From Gnetum montanum (Eukaryota; Streptophyta; Gnetopsida; Gnetales; Gnetaceae), in assembly GCA_015680685.1 (NCBI GenBank), contig MNCI01004262.1, positions 642 through 64,641 on the forward strand: DNA of 64,000 nucleotides, given 5' to 3'. The position numbers and the translations under genes are program-made. Below are positions 46,583-58,226 of the stretch, piece by piece. The notes under the pieces are model-generated. The model was not told the origin of the DNA. It saw only the letters and a program-made list of their open reading frames with translations, and ran no database searches. Every line of letters begins with the position of its first letter. Within the stretch, counting starts at the first letter, position 1.

Positions 46583-47140
46583 ATGAGATATGAAACTAAT
46601 CAAAGATTAGCTAACCATGACCTTCCTAGGATCAAGTTAAAGCCATGTGTCTCTTCAATTAGTAGGAAACTAGCGGATGTGAGAAATTGTTTCCTAGATA
46701 AAAAGTCTAAGAAGATAGAATCTCATACAGCTACTAATGATTTGTTCAATGACTTAAGCATGGAGGTTAAGATCTCATGGATGTTCTTAATTAGGCCTAA
46801 TCATTCAACAATGGTAAATGGTATTACATTGGTTATGGCAACATCATCCACATGAACATGATGAACCTTATACATATCAACAGATATGGTAATGAGAAAA
46901 GGAGTAGATAGCACTTCTCCATTTCATGGGTTAATCTTTATTTCACTATCATGAAAGGTGAGCATAGGTTTATGCTTATTTTCTCTAAGATGAGTTTGCT
47001 CAATGATAAAGTGAATGGATTCTTTATTAGTAGGTATGTCTCTGCTCATAGGAATATAGATCAGCATTTGAACTAACACATCTCTATGAACAAGAGAAAT
47101 CATGACTAGGTGATACAAGTTCAATGATGTGTTCTTTTAT
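46583..47140 (-). pseudogene. Element D: protease region (decayed)
   Basis: Reverse strand. NLYHLVMISLVHRDVLVQML (47124-47065) matches SLYDLVMTSS of A; MSRDIPTNKESIHFI follows. The catalytic-site region (about 46870-46810) reads HVDDV...TNVIPF, where A has HVDDGVTTNVIP, so Gly after the Asp is lost. The copy is broken by stops and by LTR E. Confidence 0.75.
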
Positions 47141-47826
47141 TTCATGAACCATTTAGCTTGTTCCATTATCATGAGGAAACTCTTTTTGTTAGCATGTGAT
47201 TCTTTAGCCTTGGTAGTCTTAATTTCCTTCATTCTTCCTAGAATTTTTAGCTCATGTGTTAACATGTTTTGCTTGGGTCCCTTGCTGATACCTAGTTTGT
47301 GATTCTCTCTTGGCTTAGTAGTTGATGTAGTTTAAGCAATGGAGTTCAAGACTAAGGCTAATCTTGGTGTAGGTTTTGATGGATCAACTTGCTTATTTTG
47401 TGGCCTAGCAATAGGTTTCTTTCATCACTGTTGTGGTGATGATTTCTTGTTAATTGATGTTAACAATGTTGAGTTATTGGTCACAATGGGTAACCATTGG
47501 TCACAATTTATTGTTAATTTGCTTATGAACAAGAGAGGTACCATAATAATGAATAGTTCCCTAGCCTTAGGGAGATTGATAATGCTTTTTTTAGGATGTG
47601 ATGTTGATGCCACTAAAGGTGATGGTACTCATATGAAGAAGGGTATTTTAGGCTTTAGGCTCTAGGACAAGTGCTAGCTGGTGATACCTTGATGACAAAT
47701 GATTCTCTAGGAGAACTTGATTGATTAAATGTCGTAAATGAGGATATGGTGTAGGGGTCATTTTTGGCATGTAAAGAGTTGGGCTTATTTAGCACCAACT
47801 CTTCCTAATCAATCACCTTTAAGAGC

Positions 47827-48830
47827 TTAGCAAAAATCGTTATCATTACTAGCTAGTTGATGATAATGGCAAAACCTATCAATCTTGAAATATTTTGAAA
47901 GTTTTGGATCATCTTTAATTACCACTGTAGGGTCTCTAGCTATCTCACATATATGATAGTATCTTTTACAAGCATTTTTAGATAATTTCATATGTTGGAT
48001 ATGACTAATTTTAAGCAATTGTTCTAGAAGCTCAAAGGGCTTCATGAGTAGCTTTGTATACTTGGACCTATCCCTACACTCAAAATTAGATCTTTACTAC
48101 TTGGAAGCATATGAAGTAGATGGTTGAGATGGATCAAAAGATATGTTGCATGGCATTGATTTTCATCTTTCTACTTGTTTTGGCTCTTTTGTTACTATGG
48201 CCATAGTTGTTAACACTTGTTTGGTTTTATCCTTATCCCTTCTCATGTGCTAATTTTTGTAGGTCACATAGGCCGAATTGTTGCTAGCCTCAATAGCCTT
48301 CTTAATGTTTTTAATTTATGCAAAGGCTTGGCTCAATGATTGGAGTTCTAAGTAATATAGTTTCAACTTGATGAAGACATTGAAGGTCTCTTTGAAAATA
48401 GCTAATAGATGGGTTTCAAAGATGGACTCCAGAATCTCATTGAGTGTTGCATTCCATCTTTGAATAGATCTTTGAACTAGTTCAAGTGGTCCCTATCTCA
48501 CTTTTATGAGTTGATAAAATGTGGTATTTGTCTTTAAGTTGTATTTAAACCTGTTAACAAATTGGATGATCAAGTCATCAAGGGAAGAGATAGAGTTTCT
48601 CAACAACATCCTATTCGATTCTAAAGTTTTTCCTACTAAGGAAATTAGGAAGATTCATAGTATCATGTAAGGTCATGCTTGCAATATGAAACCTGTAGAA
48701 TAGAATGTAACAAGGCACATGTTAGGGTCTTCTTCACCATTATATTTTGTGAAGTTTGGAATATGCATGCCTATGGGTAATGTTATTTGGGGAATGGTAG
48801 AGTTGGTGGGATCATCCTAGTAGAAGTCCA
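47827..48830 (-). pseudogene. Element D: gag (decayed)
   Basis: Reverse strand. The capsid-type core near 48770-48530 reads FTKYNGEEDPNMCLVTFYST, then SISSLDDLIIQFVNRFKYNL, matching A residue for residue at many sites. A later open piece (48045-47827) gives KPFELLEQLLK and the motif RFCHYHQLASNDNDFC. The Cys and His of this knuckle-like motif are kept, unlike A, although GH has become SN. Separated from protease by a decayed linker (47820-47140). Confidence 0.8.
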
Positions 48831-50606
48831 TGATCTTCATCATTTGTGTTGTGCTAGCTTTGAGTTTTCTCAACTTCTCGATAAGGTTCTAGATCAATTG
48901 AAAGGCTTGATTCATGCCTTGTAAAGCTCTTGAGGATTGCACTTATGATTGTTGAATAGCTAATGGATGTGAAATGGGCAATAGTATAGACAAGAGAGGC
49001 TGTGTAACTACCATTGTCGGAGGATTAAGCATGGAGAACAAGGTTGGTGTTGGGACTTATGGAATAAAGGAAATGAAGGGGTTATAATAAGTTTATAAGA
49101 CTTGATGTCTTGAAAAAGGGCTAGTTGAGATGACAAAAGAAGATGGCATGGAAGAGACCACTAGTTGTGATCATATGAAACAAGGCTAGGTTACGAAAGG
49201 CATTGATGTGAATAGGGAGGTAAACTAGGAAGCTGGTTGAGAGGCTTGACCCAAGAAGGTTGTGGGTAATACCTTACTTATTACCAACATGGAATAAAAT
49301 GGGTTACTTATGAATAAGTTAGAGATGGACCATTGCAAGAGGTTCCTCCAAATAAACATCAATCTTATAGTAACCCCCAAATCCATCCAAATCCTCTTGA
49401 TCCTGCTCTGAACTAGCTTCTTCACTTATTATAACCTCATCATCAACATCCATCAATTGAGCTAACATGTTGACATAGACTTTCAAAAGCTTAATGCTAT
49501 TATATGAAGAAGGGATATATTCCTTTCTGTTCTTATGAATAATTTCAAACTCATGCTTGGAGTCTAACTCTTTGTGTGGGATATGTAAACTAGCCTAGAT
49601 TTTTGCATAAATGAAGTTGTAATATAATTCAATAATATTGACATGCATAGGTTCACATCCTAGATGTCTAAGGGACTACCTACATTCCATTACAGCTTGG
49701 TCCTTAGGATCATAGATACAAGTGGATTCCTAGTTAGAGGCCATGACAATGATGTTATGTGGTAAGATGGTTGATACGAAAGGCATAAATTATGTAGGAC
49801 CAAGGTATTGTGTAAACGTGACAAAGGTCTTTACATCTTAAATAAGCTATAATGATAGCTCATTTGAGTAACTTTTTTGAGTTATATCTTATTTAAGAAG
49901 TATTTTATTTAACTGCAACTTATTTGACAACTTGTTTGAGATGCATCGTAAATGAGATGTAGTGTAAATGAAAAACTAGGTTAAATGTGAGTGAGGAATA
50001 GGGAAAATGAAGTGAACTGCAATTGTAATAATAATTTTTTATGAGCATAAAAAGGTCAATAGGCCATAGCATATTTATCCCAGCGTATTTGTAACTGCAC
50101 TAGGAAAACAAGATAAATGATCATGGTATATATAGGCAAAACCTATAAACTACAAATGCAAAACCCAAGAAAAGTATAATGCACTCCAATTTGTAAAAAC
50201 AATTTTCTCATAAATGTAAAGTGGTGAACTAGTTACACTATTTTAATCTTAGCATTTTTGAGTCAATGTTGGGATTACAAGAAAAACTGAAGTAGATTTT
50301 GAAGTAAAAAGCAACCAAAGGCCAACATATTTATAGGTTTTCACTACACATAAAATATTTAAGACCATAGTAAAAATGCTAATGTAGGGAAACTAGAAAT
50401 CAAAAATGTTAGGATTTAAAAATATTGATATTAAAAAATACTCAAACACAAATTCCAAGAAAACTAGAAAGAAACACAAAAATTTAGAAACATTGGTGTT
50501 TAGAATTGTTTAAAAACTACTCATATATACCAAATATGCTAGGGTAAATAAGTTGAAATAGGCAGATAGTGATCACATGCAGGTTTTGACTAAGAAATCA
50601 AGCAGA
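48831..50606 (-). other. Element D: gag 5' region and leader
   Basis: About 1.8 kb between the primer site and the gag core. No long frame survives; it corresponds in position to 21062-22560 in A. Confidence 0.45.
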
Positions 50607-50625
50607 GGCCCTTCTTTTAACCCCA
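50607..50625 (-). promoter_or_regulatory. Element D: primer-binding site
   Basis: Reverse strand TGGGGTTAAAAGAAGGGCC, six bases after the LTR end, same spacing as in A. Confidence 0.6.
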
Positions 50626-50631
50626 TAAAAC

Positions 50632-51598
50632 TATAACGATAAAAAGACTCAATGCTAATAATTGAAAGAATTCAAGTAAAATAGTTTTGCTTCAAGATCC
50701 ATGGGTCTTGAAAAGGATTTGAGGTGTCTTAGTTGATCTTGTTAATCACCTAAGGACTTACAGGTCTATTACCGAGATAAACAAGCAAAATGGGCAAGAA
50801 AATGAGTGAACGATAGATTTAATACTAGACCTATGCGAAACAAGAAACAATGCATAAAATATGCAAAAATTATGGCAAAACAACTGCAAATCTTTGTATT
50901 AATTCTACAAAGTTCAAGGTTTGCAAGTGTAAAGTGGGGAACTGTGATCATTCCATAGGTCTATGCAAAAATGATGCTAAAAATCTAACTCATGGGTGAG
51001 CTATGCATGTTCCATAATCCTCTCAAATGTGTCTACTGTGTTTGATCTGATTTTGTATGCAACTATAATAGGTTCTTAATATTCATGATAGTGGAATGAG
51101 AAAATGTCTCTAAACTCTCAGATCTACTCCAAAAGTCTCTAGTTTGGATAAGTCTCTAATGATCAAAAAATCCTTTCGAATGATGTTCATTCTTGTTTCA
51201 ATAGATCATAATTTATCATTAATCTATTGATCAAGTTCTACCAAGTGTCCTAGGTGGTTACATGGTATTTTTGATCATTTTTATGGCCTAAAAATACAAT
51301 GTTTTTATCACAAATGTTTTTGAAATTTTGCAATGGGAATGCCAGTGTTTTTGATATTATGGACATTAATTACGCTACTCTAGTGTAATTCATGCCATTT
51401 TTTATATTCCATGCCATAAATTACATTTTACAAAGTGAAACTACTCCAAAATTTTGGCAAAATAGGGCTGTTAGGTTGATTTTTTGAAGGGAATTCAAGG
51501 AATTTATTTTTGCTCTTAAATCTGATTGAAATGACATGATAAAATTTGGCCACAAGGCTTTCCCATTTACAATTTTGAATTTTCTTTAATGTGTTTCA
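50632..51598 (-). mobile_element. Element D: 5' LTR (967 bp)
   Basis: Reverse strand from TGAAACACATTAAAG to TTATCGTTATA. Direct repeat of 9867-10830. The TATA box is not clearly preserved. Confidence 0.8.
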
Positions 51599-52136
51599 AT
51601 AATGAACTTAGGATTTAATAGAAGGTTCCACCTTCATCATTAGACACCTAAATAATAGCATAGAAAGTAAGTACTAAATTTAGAACCGGGTACCTTGAAT
51701 CATCATAGCAAGCACCTATTACAAGTTTGAGAGAGTATTGTCCTACCATAAGCCATCTCAATGAAGTTGCTTACAATGTTAGCTAGCAATAGGATGATCT
51801 ATCCAACCTCTTCACTACACAAAGAAGCTAAGCCATCATCCAAGTAAACCTTAATTCTAGAGAAGTAACAATATTCCTACTTGTAGAATAAATGTCATAT
51901 ATCTTTGGCAATGCTACAATCTTTTCAATCACATTAGAGGAGGGGAATGGAGCCATGGTGGCAGTTCTGCTAATAAAAGAGTAAGAAATAGTTATAGAAG
52001 TTATGTTCAATCAAATTAGCAAAGGGCTCAAAGTCCTTATAGTACCCACTGCAAACTTCATTGTAAGGGCAAACATCCAAATGCTTGCAAGGATAGGTTA
52101 AAGGGGTATGAGTGCAACCCAACACAAGAAGGGTTT
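51599..52136 (+). other. Flank right of D, faint coding traces
   Basis: Begins with the candidate target-site copy ATAAT. A frame from 51602 (NLGFNRRFHLHH, later LASNRMIYPTSSLHKEAKPS) has stops at possible Gln codons but is not convincing. It may be the continuation of the pseudogene cut at 9866. Confidence 0.3.
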
Positions 52137-52510
52137 GGAGAAACTAGTGAGAGCCAGGTTATTAATTTTAAATGTCTTTAACATCCTCAAAGATATCAAA
52201 TCTATTCAATTTACACTAATTAAAACATACGACAAGCTTATTATGACTGAAATGTAGCTTCATGAAGCAAAATTAATAAACTAGTAATTGAGAACTAAAG
52301 TCGCATAACTTCAAGTCTAATTAACAAATCTATCATTCATCAACTTGACCTCACAAGAGATGAAGCCTTTAAATGGTTAAAGGCTACGTATCAAAAAGTA
52401 GAAATAATAAAGGAGAAGACCACTTAGGACATGTCCTTTATAAAAGTAATGCTGAATTGAGCAAACAAGGACCTCGCCATGATATAAAAGAAGAATCAGG
52501 ATTAAATGTT
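52137..52510 (+). pseudogene. Decayed coding sequence, helical C-terminal part
   Basis: One forward frame reads GETSESQVINFKC, then SSLINKSIIHQLDLTRDEAF and KWLKATYQKVEIIKEKTT, with stops mostly at former Gln or Arg codons. The text is charged and helical. It may be the downstream part of the gene starting at 8947, since element D lies between, but the frame differs and the join is unproven. Confidence 0.42.
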
Positions 52511-53228
52511 GAAATTCAATTACCCAAGAAGTTTTTCTTTTTATCTGTTATCATGTCTATATAAGTATTTGATTATGTATATTTTATTCTTTATACACAT
52601 TTAGTTACCTATATTACATTTTTATTATGCATATTTAATTATGCATCTTTTTATTTGTATTACGCATATGTGATTATATGATACTTTGTTCATGGAGCAA
52701 TTTTAAAGACAAGCCCTACCCAAAACATATCCTTTGTTATATTGTATCATTAAACTTGGATTTAGAGTGCATTTCTAAATATAATTAAATATTGCATAAA
52801 TTGGCTTTGTAAAAAAAAGTATCTTAGGATGATATTTCATCCAAATTTTGACCTTACCAATAAGTTCGAAATATCTAAAAACATAGATTTTGACCTTTGG
52901 TTCACTAGAATCAAAGTTATGGTTTTTGAGATATGACATATTCTAGTTTGCTAAAATATCGTGAAAGTTTTGGTATTTGAATTGGGCGACTATCATAAGT
53001 AAAGCTTAGGTGAGATTTTAGCATATGGTTAGATAAAGCATTTGATAAGGATCTCATAGGTTCAAATAGAATTTGACTTAGAGTTTCGGTATGCATGTTG
53101 TGAATACTTAAACATTAAGGTATTAGTTGGAGAAGAGAAAAACAATACAGAACTTATAAAAATTGCTTATGAGACATAAAACTTAAAAAATTAAAAATTA
53201 AAAATCAAAGTTAAAAAAAGTAAATGCC

Positions 53229-53305
53229 ACCAAGCACATTATGTGCGTAATGCACATAATGCATATGTGTAATATGCATAACATATATGCATAATGCATA
53301 TATTA
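53229..53305. repeat. Run of ATGCAT/GCATAAT palindromic words
   Basis: Alternating GTGCGTAATGCACATAATG, GCATATGTGTAATATGCATA and ATAATGCATATATTATGCAT; largely self-complementary and able to form cruciform-like hairpins. Confidence 0.7.
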
Positions 53306-53518
53306 TGCATTTTGCTTTTTCATCATTTGCCACCACCTCACGTTTTCTCCAACCACCTCACCTGTCGTTGGTTTTCTACCATCGTTTTCTCATCTTCTAT
53401 TTTGTAACTGTCATTTTTGCAAACTAGTGTTCTGTTACGTTTTTCTAGAAAAACGTTTTTTGCTTTTTATTTTTCGTTTTGAAACTAATTTGAGCCTGGC
53501 TCCTTTTGTTCTTCCCAT

Positions 53519-53530
53519 TATAAATAGGGT
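53519..53530 (+). promoter_or_regulatory. Candidate TATA box
   Basis: TATAAATAGGGTG in a region of mixed composition, like the U3/R part of an LTR or a host promoter. No downstream gene is assigned. Confidence 0.35.
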
Positions 53531-54333
53531 GCAGCCTTAGATACATTACATTGTAATTTGTAGAAGGGTTTTGGATATGACAAGTTAAGCAAGGCAAAAA
53601 CAAATTGAGAGCATTGGGTAGAAAATGAAAGTGCTAAGAGAATTCTGGCACAAGTAAGAAATATTATTTTAATTTTCCTTTTATATGGATATCTTATTTT
53701 ACTATGGATCTTCTATTCCTCCTCTCTGCTTTCTAATCTTTTGCTTTTATTCTATGATTTTGATTATTATGTCGAGATTCTCTTGAATTTTCGTCATTTT
53801 GGGCTTGTTTTTCGTATTTTAATTGTGTTTGGATCTTTTTCTAACTCTTGATGAATTTCTAGAATTGTGAAAATATTACCTAACTTGCCTTCTAGATATT
53901 TTATGAATGTTTTTAATCTGCTCATGGCATAAGCATGAAATTTTATGGAATTTTGGCTATCATGGATTTGGTTATTTGGGAAAATATTTGGATTTTGGAA
54001 TAAAATAATAATATTTTTAAGGCAAGAATTTTGTGAAATTTGAGCTTTTATGGGTTTTGGTCATTTTGGAAATCTTTTGGATTTTTGAAATAAAATAATA
54101 ATATTTATGTGACCATTTGTGCTTAGTTGGTAGTGGGTGCCATGAATTTTTAAGATGCCCTCATCTACATGCAATAGTGGTGTCTTCTTTAGTGGGACCC
54201 ACCCCATAGAAAAAGGGGTTGTTGGATAAATTTCTTACCTTAGATTTTGATTTTTAAGTTCATGTGAGGCTATAAATTTAGTAGGCATTGAGTAGTTGAA
54301 TCTAGTGGAGTTGCAGTGAGGCATAGTCAAGAC

Positions 54334-54376
54334 TTAGGGTTTAGGCTTTAGGGTTTAGGGTTTAGGGTTTAGGGTT
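54334..54376 (+). repeat. Interstitial plant telomere-type repeat (TTTAGGG)
   Basis: Six units of TTTAGGG in 43 bp with one variant (TTTAGGC). It lies inside AT-rich, TE-like DNA. Confidence 0.9.
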
Positions 54377-54482
54377 ATCATTCCGATGATACATGTGCCT
54401 CAACCATTGAGGATGTTAATAGTGATGTTATTACCAAGACTTAGCCATGAGTGACTTGTTTGGAATCACAAGGCTAATCTGA

Positions 54483-54790
54483 TGATAGTAGTGAGGTTAT
54501 TTAAAGAGTTATTGATGAGTCTTTTTGCTAGTGAGAGTAACCAAGACATAGCCTTCAAAGATGCCTGGTTGAAATATACATTCTTTGGATTTTTGCAAGA
54601 CAAATTTGTGATATTCTTAAACATTAAAATAATTTATAGAACAATTCAATGATAGTAATGAGGTTACTCCAAGACTTAGTAGTTCCTATTGGTAGTGAGG
54701 ATAACCAAGAACTAGCCTTTGGAGATGCTTGGATAAAATATACATTCTTTGAATTTTTGGAAAATTTGTGGCAATTCTAGACCTTGAAAA
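54483..54790 (+). repeat. Two-copy repeat, ~165 bp
   Basis: GATAGTAGTGAGGTTA at 54484 and GATAGTAATGAGGTTA at 54650 start copies that both run to AAATATACATTCTTTG. Confidence 0.75.
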
Positions 54791-56193
54791 CATTTTTGAA
54801 TATTTCATTGGAAACCTTTGTCTAGCCCATATAATGTGACTTTGGCCTAGAAACTTTATGCTCCATGAAGAGGAAAATATAATAATCTTTCTTATTTGAG
54901 AGGTTCTGACTCCTGCATTTTGATGTAGAGAGTCCAAACTAGATAGGGAATTGTTGAAAGAGGAACATGGGGTGAAACGTAGATTAATTCTATGCAACAT
55001 GGACCTTCTAAACTTGAAAAATAATTTCTCTATATTTTGTATTTTTGTAAAATAGAAATCTTGTTCACTTCTTGGATGTTTGAGCCATGTACCAATTTTT
55101 GTGAATAAATAATAAAGTATGATAGATATGAATTTGTCATTTGTGCCATTAGGACTATGAGATTGTAGGGAACATTTTTCATTTCGACCCATGCAATATG
55201 TTTGGGAAATTTTAATATTTTTTCTTTTATATTAATATTTTATTATTTAATTTAATGAACTTCAATATTAAGAACTTTATGTCAAGATGTCTATTTGAGA
55301 TGAAACAAGTGTCATTGGGATTGTTATTTTATAAACTATTTTATGATGTCCCTCATGAAATTTTTAGACTTTTATCTTTAGGCAACTGCACACAACTCCA
55401 TTTTTTATTAAATAAATTTTATTTAATTGTATATGCAAGTAATATGAATTTTTGTTGTGCTGCATTACTCTATTGTATTTATGAATCTAATTAATAATTT
55501 TTATCTATTTTACCGCTTCCTTTTGATTTAGTAAATTAAGTGTTAAATCTAGATCCTTGAGGTTTCATAACATCTCTATTAATTATTTATAGGATATTTT
55601 ATAGATAAATATTAGGGGGTGTTATAAGGGAACAGAAATCTCTTAATGAAGGAAGTCAAGGCAATCACACAAAAGTTCATCATCAAAATTACCACTTGGA
55701 AAAATAAAGTCCTTAAGTACAAAATGCTCAAAGATCACTAAATGAAATAGGTGGGCATGTAGAAAGAAATTAACAAAAAAGAAATTCAATTAGTGAAGAT
55801 TAAGATCAATAAAGCCCTCCAGCAATTGCACAATGACATGTGATAGCCAATTTTTGATGGTCTAAATGTCTATAATAAGGTTGAGATATGAATGAAGGAG
55901 TTGCAAATTAAAGATATGACCAAGTACATGGAGCTTGCCAACTTACACTATGCTAATCTAGCCAAGCTAACTACTAGCTAATTCCATACAGAGTTGGAGA
56001 AATAAGTGGCCAACAAATACTTATTGTATAAGAATAAACACAAGGTCCACTGCAAGACATGCTAGAAGTTATAAATTACCAACATGAAGCTTGAGTCCTC
56101 ATGATAAGATTTAAAGATCAACAAGGAGTAACAAAGGACTTGGCTAAAATAATGTTTAACTACCAAGATTTGAAAGACACAATGAAGTTATTC

Positions 56194-56198
56194 ATCAT
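56194..56198. repeat. Target-site duplication, left of solo LTR
   Basis: ATCAT, repeated exactly at 56919-56923. Confidence 0.88.
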
Positions 56199-56918
56199 TG
56201 ATGAGTGGCGAGGTACCCCTACACTCAACCATACGAAACGAGCGTTGCACGCGCGATCCGGTCGAACTCCGCAGATGGACTAGTTGTAGCACCTAGACAG
56301 TTAACCTTAGGTCGCAGTTCGCTGTCTTCCCACCTAGACTAGTTTTGCATATGTCACGTATGGTTTAGTCTAGATGAGGTGTATGATGTATTCTAATTCT
56401 AACACTACTCCTGATGGCAGTGGAAAATAATATTAACTAATCTAAGCTAGGAGGGAAAGGGTAAGAAAATCTAATCTAGCCTAAGTGCGACGAGCAACCG
56501 ATTCCTTGATCAACCGTACACATCTTGGACTTCGTGCACGACTGCCACTGGGACTACCAAGCATAGGCCTAGGTACNNNNNNNNNNNNNNNNNNNNNNNN
56601 NNNNNNNNNNNNNNNNNNNNNNNNNNNNNNNNNNNNNNNNNNNNNNNNNNNNNNNNNNNNNNNNNNNNNNNNNNNNNNNNNNNNNNNNNNNNNNNNNNNN
56701 NNNNNNNNNNNNNNNNNNAGAGCTTCGCTACACTAAAACTGGGATCCTTAAACAAGGGAGAGCCGCCTCTTATTTATAGACATGGCGGCGGACTGTGATA
56801 TCGCGGCCCATGATACATCGCATACGCGATATCGTGGCCCATGATACATCGCGACCCATGATACAACGTGGGTGCCTTAATGCGGCCGCCAGCACTATGA
56901 GCAATTCATGTCTCATCA
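56199..56918 (-). mobile_element. Solo LTR of the B family (with assembly gap)
   Basis: Reverse strand from TGATGAGACATGAATT to CTCGCCACTCATCA, flanked by perfect ATCAT copies. TATA box at 56771-56778 (reverse). CGATATCG palindromes and CpG are well kept, so it is relatively young, similar to B3. 142 N (56577-56718) fall inside, and its true length is unknown. Confidence 0.9.
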
Positions 56919-57240
56919 ATCATCAAACAAAAACATTTCACTACTTGGTTTGTTAATGTTCATGAGATGTCTTCCATTATATCATATCTTTAGGAGTATC
57001 AACAATAGAGAATCTAGGTGAACTTACCCATACCATTCATGATCCCAGGACTAAAGAGGATAAGATGAGGATCCTAATCAATGCATTCAAGCTAAAGGTA
57101 GTAGTAGCAGGATAGCCATGACCACCACTAAGACATGAGAAGCCACCATGAGAGCTACTACTACCAGGCATGACTTAAGGCATATGGCTTAAAGATTTTT
57201 GTAGATATTTGCACAAGTTTTATAAGGATAATGTAATCAT

Positions 57241-58226
57241 AATTTTGTCATTTTTCCAATGTAAAGCACTTGAATAATTTTTATAATGCAACACTCAAGT
57301 TAGTCAGTCAATAGAGTCACTTTTACATTTTGTAAACTAACTTTATCCCAATAGTTTTAAGCTGAGGATGAGTTTTTAGTCAATTGTGAAGGTATCATGA
57401 ATAATCTTTAGTTGAATATATTGATGCAACTACATCAATCTAATGTAGGACATGTTATGTTGATGCAATTGCAATAAATGCCTATAAAAATGCACACACC
57501 AACCACATTTATGACACCTTGTTCAATAGCTTAGCCAAAATCTTGCAATTTTTCACCATTGAAGTTAGAATTATTAGCAAGTGCTTGCAATGTGGTATGA
57601 AATAATTGAATGAAGTCTTTGTTTAAGTGCTATGTATCTAGACATATTACATGACCAACAATAAAGATTGAGTTTATTCTATTCCATTGTTGCACTTTAA
57701 CATAGTACAGAATTTACATTTAATGTAATTCATTTCAATGCAACTTAGCTTAATGTTTACTTTATTGCACACTTAGTTAATGATCTACATTTCATTGCAC
57801 ATTAATATGCAACATCAATACAAATAGTTTCAAGCATAAAAATGTTAATGTTTGATAATCTTAGCAATCTACAAAGCTAGGAATTAATGTTCATTGCATA
57901 GGTCAAAATAGATTTACTTCTTACACTTAGCTTAAATACATTAAGGATCATCACCTAGAGCCATAGTGCTCATCTTGTTAGGTGAGGTCTTAAGAGGGTT
58001 AGTAGATGAGTGAAAGCCTAACTTCTTTGAGTGGTCGTGCCCAAACATGAACCTAGGTCTTCAACTTGAGAAATGGGCACATTATTATAATATTTTTATT
58101 ATGGCCTTAGCAAAAACATCTATCATGTGCCTCAGTTATACTTAACCATATACACTAAGGGCCTCACAAGTATAATAGTGAAGATAACGACCCATGATCA
58201 AACACTTAGCTATTTAGATACCACAC
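57241..58226. other. AT-rich DNA without recognised features
   Basis: No frame, repeat or RNA gene supported. A weak CTATAAAAATG at 57483 may be chance. Confidence 0.45.

Larger units (their letters stand above)
9867..51598 (-). mobile_element. Element D: old Tat-type LTR retrotransposon, gag-pro only, host of the nest
   Basis: On the reverse strand D runs from 5' LTR (51598-50632) through primer site, gag and protease to polypurine tract and 3' LTR (10830-9867). Without its insertions (B2 with A, and solo LTR E) it is about 11 kb. The parts 43549-50631 and 10831-14847 form its internal region. Gag, the Cys/His motif and the protease match element A, but no RT, RNase H or integrase motif appears in the remaining 4.7 kb, so it looks non-autonomous (TR-GAG-like). 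The two LTRs are strongly diverged, making D the oldest layer. Confidence 0.75.
52511..55619. other. AT-rich DNA with repeats, possibly one large insertion
   Basis: No supported gene. It contains the ATGCAT-rich stretch (53229-53305), a TATA box (TATAAATAGGG near 53519), two copies of a ~105-bp unit (AATAAAATAATAATATTT at 53998 and 54089), a telomere-like tract (54334-54376) and a two-copy repeat (54483-54790). It ends ATTAGGGGGTGTTATA, which resembles the GGGGGTGTTACA end of some plant LTRs, so this may be a single degraded LTR; no start was found. The 168-codon reverse frame 54686-55192 overlaps the repeat and is not credible. Confidence 0.35.
55642..57240 (+). pseudogene. Decayed helical/coiled-coil ORF split by a solo LTR
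   Basis: From ATG 55642 (KEVKAITQKFIIKITTWKNK) a forward frame gives long Lys/Glu/Leu-rich text: KKEIQLVKIKINKALQQLHN, MTKYMELANLHYANLAKLTT. Stops are mostly at possible Gln codons. Near 56100 the frame shifts to FKDQQGVTKDLAKIMFNYQD. The solo LTR interrupts it at 56199; beyond, a frame with ENLGELTHTIHDPRTKEDKM continues to about 57240. Coiled-coil gag or a structural host protein are possible; I cannot assign it. Confidence 0.45.

Noticed and set aside
46583-46855. 90-codon forward frame beside solo LTR E
   Set aside because: Antisense shadow of the D protease.
55611-55632. Polypurine tract and LTR start (ATTAGGGGG then TGTTATAAGG)
   Set aside because: No matching LTR end or second copy in the window; coding-like text begins almost at once.
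56485-56755. Open frames across the N run on both strands
   Set aside because: They are open only because N codons cannot be stops; the stretch is a solo LTR with an assembly gap.
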